64,000 nt of DNA from Phycisphaerae bacterium. GTDB lineage: Bacteria > Planctomycetota > Phycisphaerae > Tepidisphaerales > Tepidisphaeraceae. This document shows, piece after piece, positions 40,104-48,812 of this stretch. The number at the start of each line of letters is the position of its first letter. The stretch's first letter is position 1. Where the stretch lies: NCBI GenBank assembly GCA_030448225.1, contig JAUJNJ010000022.1, forward strand, positions 1-64,000. The letters are read 5' to 3'. A program made the position numbers and the translations under genes. The notes below the pieces were generated by a model. That model had not been told where the DNA came from. It worked only from the letters and a program-made list of their open reading frames with translations, and searched no databases.

Positions 40104-40478
40104 TCAGGGTTTGGCGACGAGATGGCGGTCGACGCTGGCGAGCAACGCGTCGAGCTTGAACTCGCCCTTGCGGAAGACGTCGCGCACGTCGTACTTGCGG
40201 GCGCGGTCCAGCTCGTAGCCGTCGGGCAGCGCGGTGACGACGATCACGGGGATGTCCTGCCAGCGGAGGTAGCTGCGGAGCACCTGGAGGAACGTGACGC
40301 CGTCCATCTCGGGCATGCGCACGTCGAGCAGGATGAGGTCCGGCTTCGTGCCGGCGAGGATCACAAGCGCCTCGCGGCCGTTGGGGACCGAGATCGCGCG
40401 GTGGCCGGCCTTGATCATGTAAAGCGCGATGGCGCTGCTGCCGTCGGGGTCGTCGTCGACGACGAGTATCGATGCCAT
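40104..40478 (-). CDS. CheY-like single-domain response regulator
   Basis: The 124-residue protein starts MASILVVDDDPDGSSAIALY, with the acidic cluster DDD at 8-10. The phosphoacceptor D52 lies in 'DLILLDVRMPEMDG', and the switch residue is in 'VIVVTALPDG'. It ends soon after the receiver domain, so there is no output domain. No kinase gene is nearby. The ATG at 40478 is chosen because the receiver fold begins there. It acts by phosphorylation-dependent protein contacts. Confidence 0.9.
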   Translation of the reverse strand: MASILVVDDDPDGSSAIALYMIKAGHRAISVPNGREALVILAGTKPDLILLDVRMPEMDGVTFLQVLRSYLRWQDIPVIVVTALPDGYELDRARKYDVRDVFRKGEFKLDALLASVDRHLVAKP

Positions 40479-40524
40479 GGCGTCGCACGTTACGGGATGA
40501 GGTCGCCGGCACGCTAGGGGTGTT

Positions 40525-40827
40525 TTAGGACAACGGTTTGATCCGAATGGCGCGCCACCGGCACTTCGCCCCCGCCGGCCACGCGCCCTTGCCGCCGTGG
40601 ACCTGCACGGCGACGTGCCCCGCGGCCCCGAGCGCGTCGGCCACCTTCTCCTTGTCGTACTTCGGGTGCTCGCACGTCCCGGCGTCCCACGCGCAGACGT
40701 GCAGGTCGTTGATCCACGTCTGCACGAGCGGGTAGCGCCCGCCGGTGCAGCGGACGCGGACCGCGTTCCAGTCGCCGACGTTCCACGCCTTGAGGAACTC
40801 CTCGGGCGAGCAGGTCTTTCGGAGCAT
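40525..40827 (-). pseudogene. C-terminal half of a DUF1080 domain, N-terminally truncated
   Basis: It contains 'EFLKAWNVGDWNAVRVRCTGGRYPLVQTWINDLHVCAWD', then 'GHVAVQVHGG' and the ending 'CRWRAIRIKPLS'. This is the second half of the DUF1080 fold, including the usual C-terminal 'VxFRNIxIK' strand. The first half (LFDGKxLxGW region) is absent in all frames upstream, and no signal peptide is present. It is therefore a remnant or starts inside a lost region. The complete paralogue is at 20083-20853. Confidence 0.6.
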
Positions 40828-40994
40828 GTTCGGGCGGTGCTCGGGGGCTCGTCGGACGGTCCCCGCGGCGGCGGCACCAAGCAGCGCCCCGAGACCGGTG
40901 TCGCCTCACCACGCGGGCCAAGAGCGTACTAGCGCCGGGCCGGATCTCTCGTGTCGCGCAACTCATTCGGCCTGGCCGCGAGCGAAACCCCGCC

Positions 40995-41642
40995 CTACAT
41001 CACCTCGTGCGCCGCCAGGAACTCGCGGATCTGCGAGACGGCGTCGTCCGCCCGGTCGACCCGCTCGGCGCGCCAGCCGACGGCGCGGGCGGCGGCGACG
41101 TTCTCGGGCCGGTCGTCGAAGAACAGGATCTGCCGCCCGCCGAGGCCCGTCCGCGCCTCGACGCGGCGGTACGCTCGCTCGTCGGGCTTCATCGCGCGCA
41201 ACTCGTGGCTGGCGAAGCGGTGGTCGAGGCGGGCGAGGGCGGCGTACGACGGGTGGCCCAGGAGCGTCCGCCAGTGGCGGTCGTTCGTGTTGGAGAGGCA
41301 GCCGACGCGCAGCCCGCGCGAGCGGAGGTCGTCGATCAGGTCCGCCGCGCCCGGGTAGAGCCCCAGCAGCCAGGCGTCGAACACGCGCACGACCGCGTCG
41401 GGCTCGACGCCCGGCACGCACCGCGGCACCTCGGCGAGGTACCCGGCCTCGTCGAGGTGGCCCGTCTCGTAGCGGACCATGAGGTCGCGGTGGAGGCGCA
41501 TCTCCTCGTCCGACGGCGCGGCGATCGCGACGCCGGCCCGCGCGCAGGCGTCGGCCCAGTCGCGCGCGACGCGCACGAGCACGCCGCCGAGGTCGAAGCA
41601 GACGAAGCGGACGGCCGGGGGCGGGGAGTCGGGTGAGGTCAT
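40995..41642 (-). CDS. HAD-superfamily hydrolase
   Basis: The 215-residue protein has HAD motif I 'FVCFDLGGVLV' (nucleophile D17), motif II 'VGCLSNTNDRHW', motif III Lys in 'LRAMKPDERAYRRV', and motif IV 'ILFFDDRPENVAAA'. An alpha-helical cap lies between motifs I and II. This pattern fits haloacid-dehalogenase-type phosphatases acting on small phosphoesters; the substrate is unknown. The sequence is intact. It lies just after the VWA lipoprotein gene on the same strand, so it may be in the same transcription unit. Confidence 0.9.
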   Translation of the reverse strand: MTSPDSPPPAVRFVCFDLGGVLVRVARDWADACARAGVAIAAPSDEEMRLHRDLMVRYETGHLDEAGYLAEVPRCVPGVEPDAVVRVFDAWLLGLYPGAADLIDDLRSRGLRVGCLSNTNDRHWRTLLGHPSYAALARLDHRFASHELRAMKPDERAYRRVEARTGLGGRQILFFDDRPENVAAARAVGWRAERVDRADDAVSQIREFLAAHEVM

Positions 41643-41646
41643 CGTG

Positions 41647-42437
41647 TCATCGTTTCGTCAGGCCGGACAGATCGACCTCGCCCTCTTCCGGCACCACCCG
41701 GAAGGTGCCGCCGTGGTCGGCCGCGATCCGGCGGAGCAGCGCGGCCGACGCCTCGCGCATCTTCTTGGTCTTCGGGCTGTCGGCGCGACGGGCTCCGGCC
41801 TCGAAGACGAACGCGTGAACCGTTGCGCCCCGACCATGGCCGAACCGGCGCGTCATCGCTTCGGCAGCCGCGTCGTCCAGGCGACCTCGCTGTCGGTAAC
41901 GAAATAGATCACGTCCGGCTTGAACTTCAACGCCTCGTCAATGCCGGCGGCGGCGTTGGTCGTTCGCGTGCAAAGGCCTCCTTCACGAACCGCGCCTCGG
42001 CGCGCTGCTTGTTCTGCGGCGTCGCGGCGATCGGGTGAGGCTGGAAGGATGTGGCGTCGTCGCCGCTGAAGAACGTGACGGCAATGCTCTCATCCGCCCC
42101 GGCGAGGTCCAGTTCGCCAACTTCAGGACGAGCGTTGCGGCTCTGTCGAACACCGGCAGCATCGTGCCCGTGGCGTCGCAGAGGATCGCGGTCGTGCGGG
42201 TGCCGCGGAACGCGGCGATCTTCAGGCCCGGCGGACGGGCCGGCGCGCTCCGCGTCGGCGCGGGCGGGAAGGAGGCGGTCGGCGCGTTGCTGCGGCTCCT
42301 GCTGTTGGGCGCGCGTCCGGCGCGGCCGCGACGGGGGCGGTCGGCGCACGTTGCGGTGGCTCCTTTGCCGAAGGCGTCGCGCAGGACGTGACGAGGAACA
42401 ACGCCAGGAACGGGAACACCCGGAGCGATCGCGTCAT
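41647..42437 (-). CDS. Lipoprotein with von Willebrand factor A-like domain, frameshifted
   Basis: MTRSLRVFPFLALFLVTSCATPSAKEPP has a clear lipobox (LVTSC). After a Pro/Ala linker, 'AAFRGTRTTAILCDATGTMLPVFDRAATLVLKLANW' carries the MIDAS-like DxTGTM motif of VWA domains. 'IAVTFFSGDDATSFQPHPIAATPQNKQRAEARFVKEAF' continues the domain. The end is in the frame 'VHAFVFEAGARRADSPKTKKMREASAALLRRIAADHGGTFRVV'. Such proteins are envelope scaffolds with unknown ligands. There are at least three frame breaks, including one near 41860-41990. Confidence 0.7.
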
Positions 42438-42494
42438 CCGACCTCCCTTGGCGGCGATCGTACCGCACGTGTCCAGCTGACTGCGGCTCGCCCG

Positions 42495-43042
42495 TCATTC
42501 CACTGGCGCACCGCCGGCCCGGTCGTCGAGTCGGGCCGCGAGCGAACCGCGTCGCTCGTCGTCCACCAGATCTGCTTGTGGTGGTGCAGCGTGCACACGA
42601 CCAGCGGTGGTCCGGGAAGAGCGGGTGCGTGGTCGCTGCCGGACAGGTCGCGGAGCAGGCGGCCGACGAGCCGCGCGTGAAGGCCTCGGCGTCGGCGGGC
42701 TGGAACTCAAGTTCGACGCCCGTCGTTTCGGCGACGAGCGACTGCGCGTCGACGCCGACGTCGCGGAGCGCCGACGGCATCCACCACGCTGGCCGAAGTC
42801 CAGCTCGTACGCCCAGTGACTCTTGGGCAACACGGGGCGCCGGGCCGGGCAGGTGATCGAGCCACGCGCTGGTCGCGAGGTCGGCGAGGTTCGGCTCGTA
42901 CGGCGGCGGGACGTGGCGGGCGAGCGTTCGGGCGGCGGGCCGGATCGTCGGGTCCGGCGGGCCGACCCACCCGACGCTCCGCGTCGTCACGTCCGGACCG
43001 AAGCCGAACGGCGCTGTTGTGGTAGAGGCTCCGCAGGTCCAT
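42495..43042 (-). CDS. Hypothetical protein, about 180 aa, frameshifted
   Basis: The start MDLRSLYHNSAV continues after breaks as 'TTRSVGWVGPPDPTIRPAARTLARHVPPPYEPNLADL', 'ATSAWLDHLPGPAPR', 'SLVAETTGVELEFQPADAEAFTR' and an end near 'QADLVDDERRG'. Codon use in each piece is gene-like on the minus strand. No membrane segment or catalytic motif is visible. I do not recognise the family. At least three breaks occur, so the C-terminus is uncertain. Confidence 0.45.
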
Positions 43043-43191
43043 CGACCGCGCGCGCTGCCGTCACCTCGGGGTAATCTACCGTTCGTATCACAGTTAAACG
43101 CAATGGTCGGGCGGACAACTTTTTCGCTTCACAGCGGGAACCGAAATGCTTTACCATGTAAAGCTAAGTGCGTTTCTACCCAAAGGTGTGC

Positions 43192-43962
43192 ATGAACTTC
43201 ATCGATGTCAACACGTCGCCGTCCCCGTCGCTCCGCGGCCACGGGCCGCTGCTGGCCGTCCTGGCTGCTGTGGCGAGCGCGGCGTCGATGGCGATGCTCG
43301 CGCTTGCGCGTCGGGTGGACCGGCTCGTCGGAGTACCTCGGGCTGGCGTGGAACCTCTTTCTCGCCTGGATCCCCTACGCCCTGACGCTCTGGCTCGTCA
43401 CGCTGCCGCTCGCCACCCGGCCGCAGCGGCTGGGCGCGACGGCGGTCGGGTGCCTGTGGCTGCTGTTCTTTCCGACGCGCGTACCTCATCACCGACTTCA
43501 TCCACCTCCACCCCCGCCACGCCTTGCGCGACGAGCCGATCTCCCTCCTCGCCGGCCTCGCCAGGGGCGAGGTGCCGGTCTGGTTCGACGCGTTCCTGCT
43601 CTTCGCCTTCGCGTGGAACGGCGTGCTGCTCGGGTTCGTCTCGCTCCAACTGCTCCAGAAGCGCATCACCCGCGCGCCGGCGAGCGCAAAACCTCGGCTG
43701 GGCGTTCGCGGTCGTCGTGATCGGCCTGAGCAGCTTCGGCGTGGCGGCGGGGCGGTTCCAGCGGTTCAACAGCTGGGACCTCTTTTCCAAGCCCCACGTC
43801 CTGCTCCCCGACGTCCTGGGCCGCCTGCTCGACCCGATCGCCAACGCCCGCACCACGGTCGCCACGATCGTCCTCGCCCTGTTCCTGCTGACGGGCTACC
43901 TCACGCTCGCCGTCCTCACCCGCATCGAACGCCGCGAGGGCCAGTTGCCGCTGCGGGCGTGA
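43192..43962 (+). CDS. DUF1361 membrane protein, frameshifted
   Basis: Pieces in three frames give a six- to seven-helix protein. They are MNFIDVNTSPSPSLRGHGPLLAVLAAVASAASMAML, 'YLGLAWNLFLAWIPYALTLWL', 'VGCLWLLFFP', 'WFDAFLLFAFAWNGVLLGFVSLQLLQKRITR', 'VVVIGLSSFGVAAGRFQRFNSWDLFSKP', and 'TVATIVLALFLLTGYLTLAVL'. 'LAWNLFLAWIP', 'WLLFFP' and 'FGxxxGRFxRxNSWDL' are DUF1361 signatures. The family has no known function. Four or so breaks are present. The last part is clean to the stop at 43962. Confidence 0.75.
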   Translation: MNFIDVNTSPSPSLRGHGPLLAVLAAVASAASMAMLALARRVDRLVGVPRAGVEPLSRLDPLRPDALARHAAARHPAAAAGRDGGRVPVAAVLSDARTSSPTSSTSTPATPCATSRSPSSPASPGARCRSGSTRSCSSPSRGTACCSGSSRSNCSRSASPARRRAQNLGWAFAVVVIGLSSFGVAAGRFQRFNSWDLFSKPHVLLPDVLGRLLDPIANARTTVATIVLALFLLTGYLTLAVLTRIERREGQLPLRA

Positions 43963-43965
43963 AGA

Positions 43966-44167
43966 GAATTGAACCACGGAGACACGGAGGTCGGAAGAGA
44001 AGAAGACGATAGCGGAGGGAAGACAGAGCATGGAGGAAAACCATGGGCGGATGGATCCCCTCAAAGTCTTCCCTCATCATCATCCACCCTCCTCTTCGTC
44101 TTCCATTTCCATCTTCCATCCTCGTCTTGCTTCCTCTCCGTGCCTCCGTGTCTCCGTGGTTCAATTC
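43966..44167. repeat. Intergenic inverted repeat, 'GAACCACGGAGACACGGAGG' family
   Basis: The left arm GAATTGAACCACGGAGACACGGAGG (from 43966) pairs with the right arm ending CCTCCGTGTCTCCGTGGTTCAATTC (to 44167). The outer 27 bases are nearly perfect. The inner part is purine-rich on the left and pyrimidine-rich on the right (GGAAGA / TCTTCC words). It starts 4 bp after the DUF1361 stop. Confidence 0.85.
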
Positions 44168-44185
44168 CACGGGCGCAAAAACAGA

Positions 44186-44214
44186 AGCGGGGACCGGTGA
44201 TGCCGGTCCCCGCT
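44186..44214 (-). terminator. Intrinsic terminator of the parvulin gene
   Basis: A 12-bp stem AGCGGGGACCGG (44186-44197) / CCGGTCCCCGCT (44203-44214) lies 30 bp after the stop on the minus strand. It is followed there by TCTGTTTTTGCG. Confidence 0.85.
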
Positions 44215-44243
44215 CGCCCTTGCGATTCCTGCGTCGTCCCGCC

Positions 44244-45323
44244 TTACTGCTGCGGCTGCCCGGCTGGGGCGACCCGGGCGGGGCCGGCGGGGTCGGCGGC
44301 CGTCGGGGCGGGGGGGCCGAAGTAGTCGACGTTGAGGTCGGTCTTGGCGGTCTTCTTCAGGTCCGCCACCAGCGCCTCCATCTTCTTCGGTCCCAGCTCG
44401 CGCGACACGCGTTCCTTCGCCTCGTCGAACGTGCCGGGCACGATCTCCTGCACCTGGATCACGTGGTAGCCGAACTGCGTCTTCACCGGCTCGCTCACCT
44501 CGTCCTTCTTCAGCGAGAACGCGGCTTTCTCGAACTCCGGCACCATCTGCCCGGGGCCGAACGTGCCGAGGTCGCCGCCCTGGGCGCCCGAGCCCTTGTC
44601 GTCCGACTCCTTCTTGGCGATCGCGGCGAAGTCCTCGCCGCCGGCCACGCGCTTCTTGATGTCCTGCGCCTTGGCCTTGGCCTGCTCGTCGGTCAGCGCC
44701 GGCCCGCCGGTCGGCGGCATCTGCGAGTCGGGCGTGCGGATCAGGATGTGCCGGGCCTTGAGCTTGCCGTACTGGCCCTTGTTCTTCTCGAACTCCTCCT
44801 GCACCGCCTTGTCGTCGACGACCGACACCTCCGACGCCAGCGCGCCGGCCAGCACCTGGTCCTGGAGCATCCGCAGCTGCGTCTGCACCTTCGACGACTG
44901 GTCGAGCTTGCGCTTGCGCGCCTCCTCGGCCAGCAGGCGGATCTTGATCATCTCGTCGCCGATCCGCCGGCGCATCTCCGGGTTCTGCGCGGCCGCCTGC
45001 TGGTACTCCGGCGGCAGCCCGCCGAGGAACTCCTCGAACTGCCCGGCGGTGATCTTCTCCTCGTTGATCGTCAGCACCACCGTGTCCGGCGGCAGCTTCT
45101 TGGGCGCGGCGGCGGCGCCGGCGCCGATCCCGCCCCCGGCCGCCGCGCCGCCCGCGCCACCCGCCGGCAGTTGCTGTTGCGGCTGGCCGGGCTGCGACTG
45201 TTGCGGCTGCGACCCGCCCTCGTTCTGCGCCAGCGCCTGCTGTACGACCGGCACGGCCAGCCCGCCGGCGACGGCGGCGACCAGCACGTACGGCAACGTC
45301 TTCTTGCTGAGGTGGAATTTCAA
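44244..45323 (-). CDS. Peptidylprolyl isomerase, parvulin/SurA type
   Basis: TTG at 45323 has AAGGAGA about eight bases upstream. It gives [32 protein letters not shown], an export signal or membrane anchor. A Gln/Gly/Pro-rich linker is followed by a SurA-like helical chaperone part ('[27 protein letters not shown]') and the PpiC domain ('[11 protein letters not shown]', '[45 protein letters not shown]', '[19 protein letters not shown]'). It probably folds exported proteins in the periplasm. The sequence is intact, 359 residues, and single-gene between a gene-free spacer and its terminator. Confidence 0.92.
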   Translation of the reverse strand: MKFHLSKKTLPYVLVAAVAGGLAVPVVQQALAQNEGGSQPQQSQPGQPQQQLPAGGAGGAAAGGGIGAGAAAAPKKLPPDTVVLTINEEKITAGQFEEFLGGLPPEYQQAAAQNPEMRRRIGDEMIKIRLLAEEARKRKLDQSSKVQTQLRMLQDQVLAGALASEVSVVDDKAVQEEFEKNKGQYGKLKARHILIRTPDSQMPPTGGPALTDEQAKAKAQDIKKRVAGGEDFAAIAKKESDDKGSGAQGGDLGTFGPGQMVPEFEKAAFSLKKDEVSEPVKTQFGYHVIQVQEIVPGTFDEAKERVSRELGPKKMEALVADLKKTAKTDLNVDYFGPPAPTAADPAGPARVAPAGQPQQ

Positions 45324-45826
45324 AACGCGTTCTCCTTGAGTGGGACTCGGCGCGCGGGCACCGGGGCGGGTGAAACCATCGGGAAACGTTTCGCGCGTCC
45401 TCACGCCGCCGCCGCCGCACGCCGATCAGGCCAACCTTATAAGCGGGACGCCGCGGCCGGCCAACCCGGTCGCCGTTCCCGTGTGCCGACTCTGGCCGCG
45501 CGGCCGGGGCGTTCGTCGGCCCGGGCGGCAACGGGTATTCTAGGGCCGTCCCGGGTCGGAACAGCGGCAAATCCGGGGGAAAGCGGGGGTCGCGCGAGGG
45601 TCGCGTCTGGTTCGGTTCCTTGCGGAGATGCGCCGTGGACGATCGCGTTTCACGGTGGATGGGGGTCGACGTGACGCGCGGACGCGGGTTCGGACTCGGC
45701 CCTTCGGGCCGGCCGCGAAACGGGGGACGTTGGCGAGTTTACCGCGGTTTTGCATCGCTTTTTCCGATCAAACTGTTCAGTGGGAAGACGAGACGACTGC
45801 GCGTCGCGCAACAGAGGAAATTTGGG
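45324..45826. other. Gene-free divergent spacer with dispersed element
   Basis: This lies between the parvulin gene (minus) and the hydrolase gene (plus). It carries the second exact copy of the 28-base hairpin element at 45695-45722. Below that is a lower-GC segment (TTGCATCGCTTTTTCCGATC) about 50-90 bp before the hydrolase ATG, which may hold its promoter. No gene was found. Confidence 0.45.
45695..45722 (+). repeat. Dispersed hairpin element, copy 2
   Basis: It is identical over 28 bases to 33184-33211, with the hairpin CGGCCC-TTC-GGGCCG and tail GCCGCGAAACG. It lies about 105 bp upstream of the hydrolase ATG. Confidence 0.75.
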
Positions 45827-47026
45827 ATGTCCTTCGCCATCGCAACTTGCCGCGCGTGCGGGATCGTGCTGATGACGCTCGCGCCTCTGCTCGCTGTCGC
45901 GCCGGCGTTTGGGGCGACGAAAGACGGGGAGCAGCCCGCGGCTCGGTCCGGTGGGCCGTGGGCGACGATCGCGCCCCACTTCCGGCCGCCGCCGGAGTAC
46001 GCCGGCAAGCTCGGCCGGTTTCGGTCGCCGCTGATCTTTGAGGACGGGCGGAAGGTGACGACGCCGCAGGAGTGGCCGCGCCGCCGCGCCGAGATCCGCC
46101 GGCGGTGGGACGAGATCTGCGGCCCGTGGCCGGCGCTGCTGCCGGCGCCGGCGTTCGAGCGGCTGGGGCCATCCCGGCGGGAGGACTTCACGCAGCACAA
46201 GGTGCGCGTGGGGGTCGCCGAGCGGCAGACGCTCGACGGCTACCTCCTCGTCCCCGACGGCCCCGGCCCGTTCCCCGCCGTCCTCGCCGTCTTCTACGAC
46301 CGCGAGACGAGCGCCGGATTGGCCGCCGACGCGAAGAAGGCGCGGTTCCGCGACTTCGCGCACGGCCTGACGAAGCGCGGCTTCGTCACGCTCTCCATCG
46401 GCTCGCCCGGCGGCGACGCCCGCAAACCCGACACCGCCGGCCACGTCCTCCAACCGCTCTCGTACCTCGCCTACGTCGCCGCCAACTGCCACACCGCGCT
46501 CGCCCGCCTGCCGGAGGTCGACCCGGCGCGCATCGGCGTCGTCGGCCACAGTTATGGCGGCAAGTGGGCGATGTTCGCCTCCTGCCTCCACGACAAGTTC
46601 GCCGCCGCCGCCTGGTCCGACGGCGGCGTGGTCTTCGATGAGTCGCGCTCGAACGTGAACTACTGGGAACCCTGGTACCTCGGCCTCGACCCGAAGCACA
46701 CCCGCAAGCCAGGCGTGATCACGGGCACGAACGGCCGCACCGGCGCCTACAAGACACTGATCGAGCGCGGCCACGACCTGCACGAACTCCACGCCCTCAT
46801 GGCCCCCCGCCCCTTCCTCGTCTCCGGCGGCTCCGAAGACCCCCCCGCCCGCTGGGAAGCCCTCAACCACGCGATCGCCGTTAACGCCCTGCTCGGCCAA
46901 GAAAACCGCGTCGCCATGACCAACCGCCCCACCCACGGCCCGACGGCGGAATCGAATGAGGTGCTGTACGCGTTCTTCGAGCACTTCCTCGGCCAGCCGT
47001 CCGCCGCGCCGCATGAGGAGCCTTGA
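45827..47026 (+). CDS. Secreted alpha/beta hydrolase, dienelactone or acetylxylan-esterase type
   Basis: ATG 45827 (after AGAGGA) gives a signal peptide (CRACGIVLMTLAPLLAVAPAFG). Then comes a lid-like N-terminal region (EEWPRRRAEIRRRWDEICGPWP pattern) and the alpha/beta core: 'FPAVLAVFYDRETSAGL', 'GLTKRGFVTLSIGSPGGDARKPD', nucleophile elbow 'RIGVVGHSYGGKWAMF', and 'HALMAPRPFLVSGGSEDPPARW' with the acid region. A catalytic His is in 'NRPTHGPTAES'. The 399-residue length and the 'EIxxxWDEICGPWP' opening match planctomycete secreted esterase-like hydrolases. The substrate is unknown. The gene is intact. Confidence 0.85.
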   Translation: MSFAIATCRACGIVLMTLAPLLAVAPAFGATKDGEQPAARSGGPWATIAPHFRPPPEYAGKLGRFRSPLIFEDGRKVTTPQEWPRRRAEIRRRWDEICGPWPALLPAPAFERLGPSRREDFTQHKVRVGVAERQTLDGYLLVPDGPGPFPAVLAVFYDRETSAGLAADAKKARFRDFAHGLTKRGFVTLSIGSPGGDARKPDTAGHVLQPLSYLAYVAANCHTALARLPEVDPARIGVVGHSYGGKWAMFASCLHDKFAAAAWSDGGVVFDESRSNVNYWEPWYLGLDPKHTRKPGVITGTNGRTGAYKTLIERGHDLHELHALMAPRPFLVSGGSEDPPARWEALNHAIAVNALLGQENRVAMTNRPTHGPTAESNEVLYAFFEHFLGQPSAAPHEEP

Positions 47027-47096
47027 CGAAAATGATGAGACCGCGGAGACGCGGAGGACGCGGGAAGCTGTGCCGTTCTGCATCAGCCTCCGCAGA

Positions 47097-47229
47097 ATTG
47101 AACGCCAAGACGCCAAGGCGGCAAGATAAGAAAGCAGAGAATGAGTTGAGCGCGGCGCATGCGCCGCCGCCCGTTTCATCTCTCTCTTTTCGCTTCCGAA
47201 CTTGGCGTCTTGGCGTCTTGGCGTTCAAT
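47097..47229. repeat. Intergenic inverted repeat, 'CGCCAAGACGCCAAG' family, with palindromic centre
   Basis: The left arm ATTGAACGCCAAGACGCC (from 47097) pairs with the right arm ending GGCGTCTTGGCGTTCAAT (to 47229). The inner part contains a perfect palindrome, GCGGCGCATGCGCCGC, near 47153-47168. The element has almost no loop. It fills the spacer after the hydrolase gene. Confidence 0.8.
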
Positions 47230-47279
47230 CTTTATGAGAGTCTTAAGTTGTCCGTCCCGCGCCCTGAGATGCACGATCA

Positions 47280-47747
47280 ATGAAAACGCGACTGCACGAG
47301 TTCCCCTACGCCGCGTTCGCTCGGCTGCGCGTCGAACAGTTCTGGCCGGCGCACTTCAAGATGTACGACGACAGCGGCATCGAGTGCCGCCTCGGCACCG
47401 GTGACGGCCAGATGTGCAACGTGGTGTTTTTCCTGTGGCCGGTGCGACAGCCGGGGGAGGTGTCGGAGATTCGCCTCGAACGGCTGGAAGAGGTCTACTG
47501 CCCGGCCGACTCGGTCCGGCGGTTGCTCGACACGGTCGGACTCGAAACCGTGAGCACCGGACAGCCGTTTTCCGAGGTTTGCGATCTGTTCGGCCCGCCG
47601 GTGCAATCTTCCGTCTACATGAACCGCCGGACGCCGGAGTTCGCGACGCCGGGACCGTGGCGGCACACGCTGTGGTTCGGCTTCAGCCCGGCGGACGAGT
47701 TAGATTCGATGACGATCGTTCGGACGGACCGTGTCCGGCGCGACTGA
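47280..47747 (+). CDS. Hypothetical protein, 155 aa
   Basis: A soluble protein starting MKTRLHEFPYAAFARLRVEQFW, with 'CRLGTGDGQMCNVVFFLWPVRQPGEVSEIRLE' and 'FGPPVQSSVYMNRRTPEFATPGPWRHTLWFGF'. It has many aromatic and charged residues, no signal peptide and no membrane helix. The frame is clean, with gene-like codon use. The family is not recognised. It may be an immunity-type or stress protein, but nothing in the sequence shows this. Confidence 0.65.
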   Translation: MKTRLHEFPYAAFARLRVEQFWPAHFKMYDDSGIECRLGTGDGQMCNVVFFLWPVRQPGEVSEIRLERLEEVYCPADSVRRLLDTVGLETVSTGQPFSEVCDLFGPPVQSSVYMNRRTPEFATPGPWRHTLWFGFSPADELDSMTIVRTDRVRRD

Positions 47748-47787
47748 CAACCCACGCCCGAACACCCGCGTGGAGCGCGCCTGACCC

Positions 47788-48180
47788 TCACCCCGCCTGC
47801 GTCGCGATCCACCACGTGTTGCCGGCGGGGTCCTTCACGCCGCCGCGGCGGTCGGTGTCGGGGCCGCCCTGCTGCTTCGGGGCCTCGACCGACGTGCCGC
47901 CGGCGGCGAGGGCGCGGCGGTACGTGTCGTCGACGTCGGGCACGTAGACGTGGAGCCAGACCGCGAACGCGGGGAACGCCGGGCCGCCGTCGGAGAGCAT
48001 CACGACCGTGTCGCCGACGCGCACCTCGGCGTGCATGATCGTGCCGTCCGGCCGGTCGTGGCGCCGCAGCGGCTCGGCGTCGAACGTCTTCACGAGAAAG
48101 TCGCCGACGCGCTGCGCGCCGTCGGCCATCACGTAGGGCGACACGCTCGAGTACCCGGCCGGCTTGTACGTGTGACTCAT
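47788..48180 (-). CDS. Glyoxalase/VOC-family (PhnB-like) protein
   Basis: The 130-residue protein starts MSHTYKPAGYSSVSPYVMADGAQRVGDFLVKTFDAEPLRRHDRPDGTIMHAEVRVGDTVVMLSDGG, the N-terminal VOC half seen in PhnB/YdfO-like proteins. The second half ('WLHVYVPDVDDTYRRALAAGGTSVEAPKQQ', 'RRGGVKDPAGNTWWIAT') has the usual 'DPxGNxW' ending. VOC proteins bind a divalent metal and act as isomerases, dioxygenases or antibiotic-binding proteins. No substrate can be inferred. The gene is intact, with ATG at 48180. Confidence 0.9.
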   Translation of the reverse strand: MSHTYKPAGYSSVSPYVMADGAQRVGDFLVKTFDAEPLRRHDRPDGTIMHAEVRVGDTVVMLSDGGPAFPAFAVWLHVYVPDVDDTYRRALAAGGTSVEAPKQQGGPDTDRRGGVKDPAGNTWWIATQAG

Positions 48181-48200
48181 GCCAGTCCCCTTCCTTTGGT

Positions 48201-48569
48201 TCAATACGCGTAGGCCACGCCGGCCCACAGCCTACCCGCGCCGGGCCGGATCGTGCCCCGGGCTCCGGCCCGGCGCGCGTACGGGCTGGGGCCGCGGGGG
48301 GGGTGGGGGTTTGTGTTGGGGGGTGGCAGGGGCGCCGGGGGGGTGTCGCAACCCCCCGCGCGCCGACCCAAACTCCAGAGCCCCGCCGTAACGGTGGCGG
48401 CGAGGACCATCAACGCGCCTATAGCCATCACGACCAGGCCCCGCCAGCCGTGCAGCGGCAAGCCGGGTGACGACAGCAGGAAGCCCATCCCGATGATGCA
48501 CCCGCCGAGGATCGGGTCGCGCCAGAACGGGCGGGCGAGGAAGGGACGGTCGGAGCGTTCATCCTGCAT
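48201..48569 (-). CDS. Small two-helix membrane protein
   Basis: MQDERSDRPFLARPFWRDPILGGCIIGMGFLLSSPGLPL and 'GWRGLVVMAIGALMVLAATVTAGLWSL' form two hydrophobic helices after a short basic N-terminus. The C-terminal third is Pro/Arg-rich and lies over a homopolymer-rich stretch (around 48290-48350), so its frame is doubtful. The true protein may end near 48380. I know no family. It precedes the VOC gene on the same strand by about 20 bp. Confidence 0.5.
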   Translation of the reverse strand: MQDERSDRPFLARPFWRDPILGGCIIGMGFLLSSPGLPLHGWRGLVVMAIGALMVLAATVTAGLWSLGRRAGGCDTPPAPLPPPNTNPHPPRGPSPYARRAGARGTIRPGAGRLWAGVAYAY

Positions 48570-48812
48570 GAATGCACCGCTCGGCGCGAGATCCCGTCGA
48601 CGACGGCTTCGCCCGCGGCGCGGGCGGCGGCCGGGCTCATGTTAAGGTGGCGGCGATCGCGGGCACAATCCGGGGATCGACGCCGGTGACGTCGGCCGCT
48701 GCCTCGCTAACGGTTGACGCCCCGCCGCGCGCCGCGCGTAATTCTCGCAACGTGACCGACGACATGGTAATGAGCCGGGAGCGTCCCGGCCGTCCTCCGC
48801 CGCGACCGAACC

